NCBI GenBank assembly: GCA_049510055.1
Contig: JBEKZI010000089.1
Coordinates: forward strand, 1 to 8,499
Direction: 5' to 3'
Length of the DNA: 8,499 nucleotides
Origin: JALHTV01 sp049510055
GTDB lineage: Bacteria > Planctomycetota > Phycisphaerae > SM23-33
Below, one piece after another: positions 1 to 5,919 of the stretch. Every line of letters starts with the position of its first letter. The stretch's first letter is position 1. Under the pieces are notes generated by a model that worked only from the letters and a program-made list of their open reading frames with translations, did no database searches and had not been told where the DNA came from. The translations under genes were made by a program, and so were the position numbers.

Positions 1-216
1 CTTGAGCACGCCCTTGCCGGAATAAACCTTCTTGTCGCCGTCGCGGAGTTCGACGGCCTCGTTCTCGCCCGTGCTGGCCCCGGAGGGCACGGCCGAGCGG
101 CCCAGAACGCCGCCGGCCAGCAGCACGTCCACTTCAACGGTGGGGTTGCCGCGGGAATCCAAAATCTGACGAGCCTTGACCGCCTTAATCGTGGTGGACA
201 TCTTCTTGGTGGGCAT
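1..216 (-). CDS. eno: Enolase, N-terminal part (gene runs off the left edge)
   Basis: Enolase interconverts 2-phosphoglycerate and phosphoenolpyruvate in glycolysis in the cytoplasm. Only the first 72 codons lie in the window. They contain the family's N-terminal signature ARQILDSRGNPTVEVDV (residues 15-31), the mobile catalytic loop PSGASTG (44-50) and VELRDGD (55-61). All are in the order and spacing seen in bacterial enolases. The ATG at 216 follows AAAGGAAGG (221-229 on the complement). A second in-frame ATG at 201 (Met6) would give a more usual N-terminus but has a poorer ribosome site. The gene is divergent from the small membrane protein gene at 411. Identification is near certain; only the start is slightly open. 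Confidence 0.96.
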   Translation of the reverse strand, partial: MPTKKMSTTIKAVKARQILDSRGNPTVEVDVLLAGGVLGRSAVPSGASTGENEAVELRDGDKKVYSGKGVLK

Positions 217-297
217 CGGACCTTCCTTTGCTGATATATCGGACCTTGTTTCGCCACCGCGTTAGCGCATCGCCGCGGCGGCAGGGATGGAAAAGCC

Positions 298-360
298 CCA
301 TTCTAGCGGACAATCCGCGCGACGCAAGGCCGCAGGTGGGGCGCCACGGTCCTAGAATGG
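298..360. repeat. 9-bp inverted repeat with outward-facing TAGAAT boxes
   Basis: CCATTCTAG (298-306) and CTAGAATGG (352-360) are perfect reverse complements 45 bp apart, in the region between divergent eno and the gene at 411. Each arm contains a TAGAAT hexamer that points outward towards the nearer gene. AGCGGAC also occurs twice in direct orientation, at 305-311 and 364-370. The arrangement could be paired divergent -10 elements or a shared regulator site. No convincing -35 box precedes the right-hand copy. Confidence 0.5.
300..327 (-). promoter_or_regulatory. Candidate eno promoter
   Basis: Read on the minus strand, TTGCGT (322-327) and TAGAAT (300-305) are separated by 16 bp. The -10 box matches the sigma-70 consensus at 5 of 6 positions and the -35 box at 3 of 6. 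The spacer holds a perfect 5-bp inverted repeat, GCGGA-caa-TCCGC (306-318), which could be an operator. The leader to the eno start would be about 75-80 nt. This rests on pattern matching alone. Confidence 0.35.
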
Positions 361-410
361 TACAGCGGACTTCGTTCTAATGTTCCTGGAAGCTTATTAA
401 GGAGACAGCC

Positions 411-749
411 ATGGATAATGAATCGAAGACCTCCGGCCAGTCTTGTGCCCCTCCCTGCGAGGAGACGCTGTGCGGGATGGCGCGGTTGTTCTTGGGCCGG
501 TCGATGTACCCGCTGAACGTGTACCTCCTGTTCTGGATTCTGGTGTTCTGCGCCGTGGCGGTGTATGCGGCCGTCAGCTTCTTTCGCACCGACGAAACGC
601 GCCTTTGGATTATGTACGCCGCTATCTTCGTCTGTGCCTTCCAAGCCGTCGGGCTGATAAAGGTCTTTGCCTGGCAGATGATCCACCGGCGCCACGTTTC
701 CGGGGTGATCCGAAGGTTGGAAGATCGCCTCGGCCAAGGCCGGGCGTAA
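411..749 (+). CDS. Small two-helix membrane protein, DUF6768-like
   Basis: This is a 112-residue protein of unknown function. A cysteine-containing hydrophilic N-terminus (Cys12, Cys16, Cys21) is followed by LFLGRSMYPLN, a hydrophobic segment at about 35-57 (YLLFWILVFCAVAVYAAVSFF), a short charged loop and a second segment at about 65-86 (LWIMYAAIFVCAFQAVGLIKV). The tail is basic: WQMIHRRHVSGVIRRLEDRL. From memory, the order F-x-G-R, two helices, A-V-G-L-I-K-x-x-x-W and then a helix ending RRLE matches the DUF6768 family, found in planctomycetes and other Gram-negatives. That assignment is by recall, not by a search. The ATG is preceded by AAGGAGA with 5 nt spacing. The gene ends 8 bp from the stop of convergent pcm. 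Confidence 0.85.
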   Translation: MDNESKTSGQSCAPPCEETLCGMARLFLGRSMYPLNVYLLFWILVFCAVAVYAAVSFFRTDETRLWIMYAAIFVCAFQAVGLIKVFAWQMIHRRHVSGVIRRLEDRLGQGRA

Positions 750-757
750 GGCCGCGC

Positions 758-1429
758 CTAGTCCTCCGGCCAGGCGCCGTGGCCGCGGCCGATAAGCTTG
801 ACGAATCGCACGCCGCCGAGCTGGCGGCGGCGGATGTCCTTCCCGTGGCGTTCCAAGAGCACCAGCTCTTGGGAGTGTTCGGCGCCGAGGGGCATGATGA
901 TCCGCCCGCCGTCGGCGAGTTGCTCGATCCAGGGCTTGGGCACGTCCAGCGCGGCCGCCCCGCAGATGATCCGGTCGAACGGCGCCTGCGCCGCCCAGCC
1001 CAGGCTGCCGTCCTGCGTGGACAGGGTGACGTTGGGCACGCCCAGGGCGCCCAGCGTGTTGATGGCCTGCTCGGTGAGTTGCGGGAGGCGCTCCACGGCA
1101 TACACGTGCTTGGCCAGGCGCGACAGCAGGGCCGTCTGGTAGCCGCTGCCGGCCCCGACGTCCAGCACGATGTGCTGCGGCCCAACGTCCAGCTCCTGGA
1201 TCATCAGGGCGATCACGTACGGCTGGCTGATCGTCTGGCCGTAGCCGATGGGCACGGGGCAGTCCTCGTAGGCCTCGTAGCGGCGCTCCTCGGGAATGAA
1301 CAGCTCGCGAGGCGTCTCCAGGAACGCCGCCAGCAATTGAGGGTGGCGAATGCCGCGGGCCTTGAGCTGCCTTTCGACCATCTCACGCCGCCGAAGAATC
1401 GAATTTTCTTCTTCCGATGGGGACGTCAT
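758..1429 (-). CDS. pcm: Protein-L-isoaspartate O-methyltransferase
   Basis: This cytoplasmic enzyme uses SAM to methylate isoaspartyl residues in aged proteins, which starts their repair. The 223-residue product has the family's diagnostic GYGQTISQPYVIALM (62-76), which holds the isoaspartate-recognition residues. It also has the SAM-binding motif I, VLDVGAGSGYQTA (88-100). Motif I is followed by YAVER, the acidic strand end that holds the SAM ribose, and later by FDRIICGAA and DGGRIIMPLG. Length is normal for bacterial PIMT. The start at 1429 (MTSPSEEEN) is preferred over the upstream ATG at 1474. The upstream start would add a non-conserved extension, whereas AGGAA sits 5 nt before 1429. 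It is divergent from the SAM hydrolase gene and tail to tail with the small membrane protein gene. Confidence 0.95.
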   Translation of the reverse strand: MTSPSEEENSILRRREMVERQLKARGIRHPQLLAAFLETPRELFIPEERRYEAYEDCPVPIGYGQTISQPYVIALMIQELDVGPQHIVLDVGAGSGYQTALLSRLAKHVYAVERLPQLTEQAINTLGALGVPNVTLSTQDGSLGWAAQAPFDRIICGAAALDVPKPWIEQLADGGRIIMPLGAEHSQELVLLERHGKDIRRRQLGGVRFVKLIGRGHGAWPED

Positions 1430-1444
1430 ACTGTTCCTATTAAC

Positions 1445-1450
1445 ATTATA
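1445..1450 (-). promoter_or_regulatory. Possible pcm -10 box
   Basis: On the minus strand a perfect TATAAT lies 15 nt before the pcm ATG. The region 17 bp further upstream (TGGGCC) is a poor -35 box. A start point about 7 nt downstream of the hexamer would leave a very short leader that still includes AGGAAC. It may be chance, or a promoter aided by an activator. Confidence 0.3.
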
Positions 1451-1488
1451 AGACTCACCGGACCGCCGGCCCACGACAGGGGTTCAGC

Positions 1489-2304
1489 ATGGCCAGGCAA
1501 CCCATTGTAACGCTGTTGACGGATTTCGGGACGGCTGACCCTTACGTGGCCGCCATGAAGAGCGTAATCCTGTCCGCCTGTCCGGCCGCCACCATCGTGG
1601 ACATCTCCCACGACATCCCCCCGCAGGACGTGACGGCGGCGGCGTTCGTGCTGGCGCAGTCGGCCTTGAGCTTTCCGCCCGGCACGCTGCACGTGGTGGT
1701 CGTGGACCCCGACGTGGGGACCGACCGCCGCATCCTGGCCGGGCGGTTCAGCCGGCAGCTTTTCCTGTTCCCCGACAACGGCGTGATCACCTTCGTGGCC
1801 GATGCCGCACCCACGGAGACGCTGGTGGTCGTCCGCAACACCACCTACCTGCCCGCCGGGGCGATCTCGCCGACCTTTCACGGCCGGGACCTCTTTGCGC
1901 CCCTGGCCGGGCGAATCCTCAACGGCCTGAACATCGCCAAGCTCGGCCCGCAGCCCGGCACCTACAAGACGTTGGAGCTGCCGCCCGTCGTCGAGCGGGA
2001 AGGGCGGCTCCTCGGCCAGGTGATCTACGTCGACCGGTTCGGCAATCTCGTCAGCAACATCACCACGGGGGCCGTCCAACAGCACTGGCCGGACAGCGGC
2101 AAGGTCGTCGTGTCCTGTGCGGGGCAGACGGTCGGCCCGCTGTACACCACCTACGCCCAGGCCGCGGCGGGCACGGCGCTGGCCCTGTTCAATTCGATGG
2201 GCCTGCTCGAGGTGGCGGTCAATTGCGGCGACGCCCGAGCGGCCCTCCACGCGGGCGTCGGCAGCGAGGTGATCGTCATGGAAGGCCCGGCCGGCGGCGT
2301 GTAA
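1489..2304 (+). CDS. SAM hydrolase, adenosine-forming (DUF62 / SAM hydroxide adenosyltransferase)
   Basis: The 271-residue protein belongs to the fluorinase/chlorinase-like family. Most members use water to split S-adenosylmethionine into adenosine and methionine. The N-terminus has ITLLTDFGT-type sequence (IVTLLTDFGT, 6-15). The proposed catalytic triad of DUF62 hydrolases is present: Asp73 and Arg80 in VVVDPDVGTDRR and His131 in FHGRDLF, with spacing close to the archaeal prototype. The C-terminal beta-barrel half has YVDRFGNLVSNI and the adenine-loop region FNSMGLLEVAVNCGDA. I see no halogenase-specific feature. Residue 75 is Asp where most members have Gly (DPGVG). The ATG follows AGGGG with 6 nt spacing. 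It is the first gene of a cluster with bioA and bioD; the stop is 12 bp from the bioA start. Confidence 0.93.
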   Translation: MARQPIVTLLTDFGTADPYVAAMKSVILSACPAATIVDISHDIPPQDVTAAAFVLAQSALSFPPGTLHVVVVDPDVGTDRRILAGRFSRQLFLFPDNGVITFVADAAPTETLVVVRNTTYLPAGAISPTFHGRDLFAPLAGRILNGLNIAKLGPQPGTYKTLELPPVVEREGRLLGQVIYVDRFGNLVSNITTGAVQQHWPDSGKVVVSCAGQTVGPLYTTYAQAAAGTALALFNSMGLLEVAVNCGDARAALHAGVGSEVIVMEGPAGGV

Positions 2305-2316
2305 GATGCCCCGGCC

Positions 2317-3693
2317 GTGACTACCGAACCGCCCATCGACGCCGCCGCCCAACGGCTCTATGAGGCCGACAAGGCCTCCCTGTGGCATCCCTTCACGGCG
2401 ATGCAGTCTTGGCTGGCCGAGCCGGACGGCGACGGCCGGATCATCGCCGCCGCGGAGGGCTTCGAGCTGATCGACACGCACGGGCGGCGGTACATCGACG
2501 GCTTCGCCAGCCTGTGGTGCAACCTGCACGGCCATCGCGTCAGGCCCATCGACGCCGCCATCCGCCGCCAGCTGGACCGCGTCGCCCACACGACGCTGCT
2601 GGGGCACGGGTCGGTCCCCGCCATCGAGCTGGCCGAGCGGCTGGTGCGGATCGCCCCGGCGGGACTGACCAAAGTGTTCTTCGGCGACAGCGGCGCCGCG
2701 GCCGTGGAAGTGGCGATAAAGATGGCCTTCCAGTATTACCACAACCTCGGCCGGCCGCGGCGGCGGTTCGTCGCCCTGCGCCAGGGCTACCACGGCGACA
2801 CGGTGGGATCCGTCAGCGTCGGCGGCATCGAAACGTTCCACTCGTTGTTTCGGCCGCTGCTGTTCGAGGCGACCTTCGCCGACAGCCCCAATCCCTACTA
2901 CCATCCCGCCGGCGACAAAGCCGCCCCGGCCGTGCTGGAACAGATCGATTCGATCCTGGCCGCCGCGCCGGGGGAATATTGCGCCGTCATCGTCGAGCCG
3001 CTGATCCAGGCCGCCGCCGGCATGCTGACGCATCCGGCCGGATTTCTCGCCGGCCTGCGGCGGCTGACGCAGCGGCACGACGTGCTCCTGATCGCCGACG
3101 AGGTCGCCACGGGTTTCGGCCACACGGGCAAGCTGTTCGCCTGCCAGCATGAGGACGTCACGCCCGATTTGATGTGCCTGGGCAAGGCCCTGTCCGGCGG
3201 GTATCTGCCCGTCTCCGCGACGCTGGCCACGCAGCAGGTCTTCGATGTCTTCCTGGCCGGCCCCGCCGAAGGCAGGACCTTCTACCATGGCCACACGTTC
3301 AGCGGAAACGCCCTGGGTTGTGCGGCCGCGGTCGCCAGCGTGGACCTGATCTTCTCAAGCAAGCTTTTGGAATCGCTGCCGGCCAAGGTGGAGCTTATCC
3401 GCCGCCGCCTTGCGGAACTGGCCGGCCACCCACACGTCGGCGACGTCCGCCAGTGCGGCATGATGGTCGGCATCGACCTGGTCGCTGAGTGCCAGCGCCG
3501 CCGGCCGTTCGATCCGTACCGGCGCGTCGGGGCGAGCGTCTGCCTCCAGGCCCGCCGACACGGCATCATCACCCGGCCGCTGGGCGACGTGGTCGTCCTC
3601 ATGCCCGCCCCGGCCATGGACACGCAAACGTTGGAAAGGCTGCTGGATGGTGTCATCGCGACCATCAAAGAATTCCAATTCCCGGCCGTTTGA
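2317..3693 (+). CDS. bioA: 7,8-diaminopelargonate synthase (KAPA aminotransferase), biotin pathway
   Basis: This PLP enzyme transaminates 8-amino-7-oxononanoate (KAPA) to 7,8-diaminononanoate. The 458 residues show class-III aminotransferase features in order: LWHPFTAMQSW (22-32), GFASLWCNLHGH (62-73), FFGDSGAAAVEVAIKMA (PLP-phosphate region, 121-137), GYHGDT (158-162), DEVATGFGHTG (Asp261 binds the PLP ring) and LGKALSGGY with the Schiff-base Lys290. FYHGHTFSGN follows at 322-331. The body reads closer, from memory, to the Bacillus BioA/BioK enzyme, which takes lysine as amino donor, than to the SAM-using E. coli enzyme. The amino donor is therefore open. Translation starts at GTG 2317; the only nearby ATG (2306) is out of frame. 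No Shine-Dalgarno is evident, so coupling to the upstream gene is likely. The end overlaps bioD by 47 nt. Confidence 0.93.
   Translation: MTTEPPIDAAAQRLYEADKASLWHPFTAMQSWLAEPDGDGRIIAAAEGFELIDTHGRRYIDGFASLWCNLHGHRVRPIDAAIRRQLDRVAHTTLLGHGSVPAIELAERLVRIAPAGLTKVFFGDSGAAAVEVAIKMAFQYYHNLGRPRRRFVALRQGYHGDTVGSVSVGGIETFHSLFRPLLFEATFADSPNPYYHPAGDKAAPAVLEQIDSILAAAPGEYCAVIVEPLIQAAAGMLTHPAGFLAGLRRLTQRHDVLLIADEVATGFGHTGKLFACQHEDVTPDLMCLGKALSGGYLPVSATLATQQVFDVFLAGPAEGRTFYHGHTFSGNALGCAAAVASVDLIFSSKLLESLPAKVELIRRRLAELAGHPHVGDVRQCGMMVGIDLVAECQRRRPFDPYRRVGASVCLQARRHGIITRPLGDVVVLMPAPAMDTQTLERLLDGVIATIKEFQFPAV
3633..3639 (+). promoter_or_regulatory. Ribosome binding site that favours the early bioD start
   Basis: GGAAAGG lies inside the bioA reading frame, 7 nt before the ATG at 3647. 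The later in-frame candidates, GTG 3701 and TTG 3728, have no comparable purine-rich site. This supports a bioD start inside bioA. Confidence 0.5.
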
Positions 3694-4501
3694 CTTCGAT
3701 GTGTCCGCCTGGCCGCCGCTGCCTAAGTTGGCCGGCCTGTTCGTCACAGGCACGGACACCGAGGTCGGCAAGACGCTGGTGGCCGGGGCGATCGCCCGTT
3801 GCCTGCGCCGTCGCGGGCGGCGCGTGGAGGTGTTCAAGCCCGTGGCCACCGGCTGCCGCCGCGGCCCCAATGCACCGGGGCTCATCAGCGCCGACGCGGA
3901 GTTCCTAGCCGGCTGTGCCGATAGCCGCCGGCCGCTGGCGGAGATTACGCCCGTCCGCTACGCCACGGCGGTCGCGCCCAACGTGGCCGCCGCACGCGAG
4001 CACCGGCCGGTGGACTTGGAGGCCGTCTTCGACGCCTACCGCCGGCTGGAAGGGGCGGCCGAGGCCGTGATCGTCGAGGGCGTCGGCGGCCTGATGTGCC
4101 CGATCACCGACGACTTCTGGGTGGTGCACCTGGCGGTGATGATGCGATTGGCCGTGGTGATTGTCGCTCGCGCGGGCCTGGGCACGATCAACCACACGCT
4201 GCTGACGCTGCACGCGGCCCGCTCGGTGGGGCTGGAGGTGGCCGGCGTGGTCGTCAATCGCTACCGCGTCGAGCCGCAGGCCGCCCAGCAGTTGGCCGAC
4301 CCCAGCCAACCCTACACGCACGGCGACGCCGACCTGGCCATCTACACCAATCCCCAGCAGATCGCCCAGCGCGGCGGCGTGGACGTGTTGGCCATCGTGC
4401 CGGATGAACCGGCCAACAGCGTCGAGCGTGCCACCATCGGCCCGGATACCCAGTTCGCCATCGACCAGGTGGACTGGGAGCGGCTCATCGGCCTGCGATA
4501 G
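3647..4501 (+). CDS. bioD: ATP-dependent dethiobiotin synthetase
   Basis: BioD closes the ureido ring of dethiobiotin from 7,8-diaminononanoate, CO2 and ATP, directly after BioA. The 284-residue product has the P-loop GTDTEVGKT (35-43), KPVATG (64-69, with the conserved Lys64), VEGVGGLMCPI (143-153, the substrate-binding stretch equivalent to VEGAGG) and GVVVNR (200-205, nucleotide base recognition). It is about 60 residues longer than the roughly 225-residue E. coli protein. An N-terminal extension of up to 18 residues depends on the start choice. There is also an insertion around 215-240 (PSQPYTHGDADLAIYTN). ATG 3647 is taken because GGAAAGG precedes it, but GTG 3701, just after the bioA stop, would give a more typical N-terminus. 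It converges on the glycosidase gene with a 10-bp gap. Confidence 0.92.
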   Translation: MVSSRPSKNSNSRPFDFDVSAWPPLPKLAGLFVTGTDTEVGKTLVAGAIARCLRRRGRRVEVFKPVATGCRRGPNAPGLISADAEFLAGCADSRRPLAEITPVRYATAVAPNVAAAREHRPVDLEAVFDAYRRLEGAAEAVIVEGVGGLMCPITDDFWVVHLAVMMRLAVVIVARAGLGTINHTLLTLHAARSVGLEVAGVVVNRYRVEPQAAQQLADPSQPYTHGDADLAIYTNPQQIAQRGGVDVLAIVPDEPANSVERATIGPDTQFAIDQVDWERLIGLR

Positions 4502-4511
4502 CGACCCTGGT

Positions 4512-5693
4512 TCAGTGCGCCGTGCCCTTGGCGCGGGTGGCGGCAGTGCTTGTTGCGGCGGGGCGGCTGGCGCGGCGTGCCGCCGGGGCAGAAGCGGGAG
4601 CGGAAGCAGGGGCCGAGGCAGGAGCAGGGGCGCGGAAATAGCGGACAATCACGTCCATGGCCGGTTTGCCGCAGGGGACGTAGGAGGTGTCTTTTTTGGG
4701 GTCGGTATCCTGGCCGGGGTAGCTGCGCCATTCCCAGATCAGGTAGCCCGCCACGGCCGGTTCGGAGGCCCAGGTGCGGAAGAACGCCTCGAAGCAATTG
4801 GCCTGGGCCTGGGGATCGGGCTTGTCCGTCGAGCGGTAGTAGTCCCAGGCGTACTTGGCGCAGGTGGTCTGGTTGGGCCAGCCCACCTCGGTGAACACGA
4901 TGGGGCGGTTAACCTGCTTTTGCCACTCGAGGATTTCCTGCTTGATCGGTTCCCAGCCCTTGACCACGTCGGCGACGGTGGGTTTGTCCTTGTCGCTCAG
5001 CTCGTGGTAGGTGGTCATGCCGACCAGGTCGAGGCAGTCCCAGAACCCCACCTGCTTGTAGTGGTCCCAGTTGGCCGAGTAGCCCAGCTTGCCGTGATAG
5101 GCCTTGCGAACGCGGGCGATGAGGTCCTTCCACTTGGCGGTGTCGGCCTCGGTGGAGACCAGCTCCGAGCCGACCATGAACACCTCCGCCTGGGCCGCTT
5201 CCGCCAGCCAGGCGTAATGCATGAGGTAGTTCTCGTAATTCTCCCACCAGTCGGTCCAGTTGGGCGGGGCGATCTTGCCGCGCCACTCACCCTCGCGGGG
5301 ATTGTCCAGCAGGACGATGGGCATGAGCACCACGCGGAGGCCCCGACGGTGGGCGTGGTCGATGATGGTTTGGAGACGCTGGTCGGTCGGCGTTTTGCGC
5401 AGGTCCACGAAGATGCTGGTGGAGGAGCAGTTTTCCTGGTAAGCGGTCACGACGAGGCAGACGGTGTTGGCCCCGCAGGCGGCGATTTCATCGATGTACT
5501 GTTCCCAAGGGTGGTTGGGGTCGCCGGTGTGGAGTTGCAGGCAGGCCCCGCGGAACTCCCCGGCCGCGGAGGGCTTGAAGACGTTGTCGTCGGCGGCCAG
5601 GGGCGTGCCGCCGTTGTGAAGCATGTGAAAGGTAATGATCGCCGCCGCCACCGCGGCACAGATCAACAGAATGGCTACTTTATCCCTGTGCAT
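4512..5693 (-). CDS. Membrane-anchored or secreted glycoside hydrolase, GH113-like
   Basis: The 393-residue protein begins with a short basic N-terminus and one hydrophobic segment (about 6-25), a signal peptide or anchor. The rest reads as a TIM-barrel hydrolase. RGACLQLHTGDPNHPWEQYIDEIAACGANTV forms the first repeat (split as 48-78), and RVVLMPIVLL precedes EWRGKI. The key motifs are VGSEL, with Glu177 the expected acid/base, and VFTEVGW, with Glu269 the expected nucleophile. GYSANWD (204-210), YLIWEWRSYPG and SYVPCGKPA follow. This set fits GH113, whose known members are beta-mannanases, though the sugar specificity here is an inference. After residue 354 comes a low-complexity Ala/Pro/Ser tail, then Arg/Thr-rich sequence. 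AGGAG (5702-5706) lies 8 nt before the ATG. A partner transporter or other sugar gene is not visible. Confidence 0.8.
   Translation of the reverse strand: MHRDKVAILLICAAVAAAIITFHMLHNGGTPLAADDNVFKPSAAGEFRGACLQLHTGDPNHPWEQYIDEIAACGANTVCLVVTAYQENCSSTSIFVDLRKTPTDQRLQTIIDHAHRRGLRVVLMPIVLLDNPREGEWRGKIAPPNWTDWWENYENYLMHYAWLAEAAQAEVFMVGSELVSTEADTAKWKDLIARVRKAYHGKLGYSANWDHYKQVGFWDCLDLVGMTTYHELSDKDKPTVADVVKGWEPIKQEILEWQKQVNRPIVFTEVGWPNQTTCAKYAWDYYRSTDKPDPQAQANCFEAFFRTWASEPAVAGYLIWEWRSYPGQDTDPKKDTSYVPCGKPAMDVIVRYFRAPAPASAPASAPASAPAARRASRPAATSTAATRAKGTAH
4581..4625 (-). repeat. 12-bp tandem repeats coding for an APAS tail
   Basis: Three and three-quarter tandem copies of a 12-bp unit near the 3' end of the glycosidase gene encode APASAPASAPASAPA (residues 357-371). 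The units differ mostly at third codon positions (for example GCTCCTGCCTCG and GCTCCCGCTTCT), so the peptide is kept while the DNA has drifted. It looks like a flexible spacer. No wall-sorting or binding module follows it. Confidence 0.75.
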
Positions 5694-5790
5694 GCACTCG
5701 GCTCCTGGTTGCGAGCTTCACGCCGGCTAACGGATTAACTCGGCAGGACCTCGGGGAAAGGTCAAAATTTTATACGGCCTTCAGCCCCGG

Positions 5791-5801
5791 CGGTCTTCCG
5801 G
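5791..5801 (-). repeat. Short fragment resembling the 30-bp element near the kinase
   Basis: On the minus strand this reads CCGGAAGACCG, which is identical to 11 nt in the middle of the elements at 6487 and 8217. At 11 nt the match could be chance. It is listed because it also falls in an intergenic region. Confidence 0.3.
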
Positions 5802-5820
5802 AATCGTTATTTTTGTCTCC

Positions 5821-5849
5821 TTGACCCTAAACGGATTTCCAGGTATAAT
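5821..5849 (+). promoter_or_regulatory. Strong sigma-70-type promoter of the 171-residue protein gene
   Basis: TTGACC (5821-5826) and TATAAT (5844-5849) are separated by exactly 17 bp. They match the sigma-70 consensus at 5 of 6 and 6 of 6 positions. This is by far the best promoter in the window and lies in a locally AT-rich stretch. Transcription should start near 5856-5857, giving a leader of about 64 nt before the ATG at 5920. Confidence 0.75.
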
Positions 5850-5856
5850 AACGTAA

Positions 5857-5880
5857 TAAGTACACGTCTAGGTGTATTTA
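5857..5880 (+). promoter_or_regulatory. Stem-loop at the predicted mRNA 5' end (or operator)
   Basis: TAAGTACAC (5857-5865) can pair with GTGTATTTA (5872-5880) across a GTCTAG loop. Eight Watson-Crick pairs and one G-U pair make a 9-bp stem. It begins at the predicted transcription start. As RNA it would be a 5'-terminal hairpin of the kind that protects mRNA from 5'-dependent decay. As DNA it would be an operator overlapping the start site. Confidence 0.5.
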
Positions 5881-5919
5881 ACTGAACACGTCATTTCCTG
5901 TCGCAAAAGGAGTTGAGCT

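Noticed and set aside
443..1510. A 355-codon plus-strand open frame across the small membrane protein gene and pcm
   Set aside because: It runs antisense to pcm and out of frame with the 411-749 gene, with arginine/proline/alanine-rich sequence and no ribosome site.
1489..2304. Fluorinase or chlorinase assignment for the DUF62 gene
   Set aside because: The Asp-Arg-His set of the water-using hydrolases is present, and I see no halide-specific feature. The hydrolase function is the safer call.
1426..3294. A 622-codon minus-strand open frame opposite the SAM hydrolase and bioA genes
   Set aside because: Its translation is rich in Gly, Asp, Arg, His and Gln, with no family motif. It lies opposite two well-identified genes and is the usual antisense shadow in GC-rich DNA.
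4404..5738. A 444-codon plus-strand open frame opposite the glycosidase gene
   Set aside because: Its composition (Gly, Val, Asp, His) is that of an antisense shadow, while the minus strand carries clear catalytic motifs.
5700..5790. Minus-strand promoter for the glycosidase (TATAAA near 5770)
   Set aside because: The hexamer is AT-rich but has no -35 partner at 16-18 bp, and the nearby TTGACC on that strand lacks a -10 box at proper spacing.
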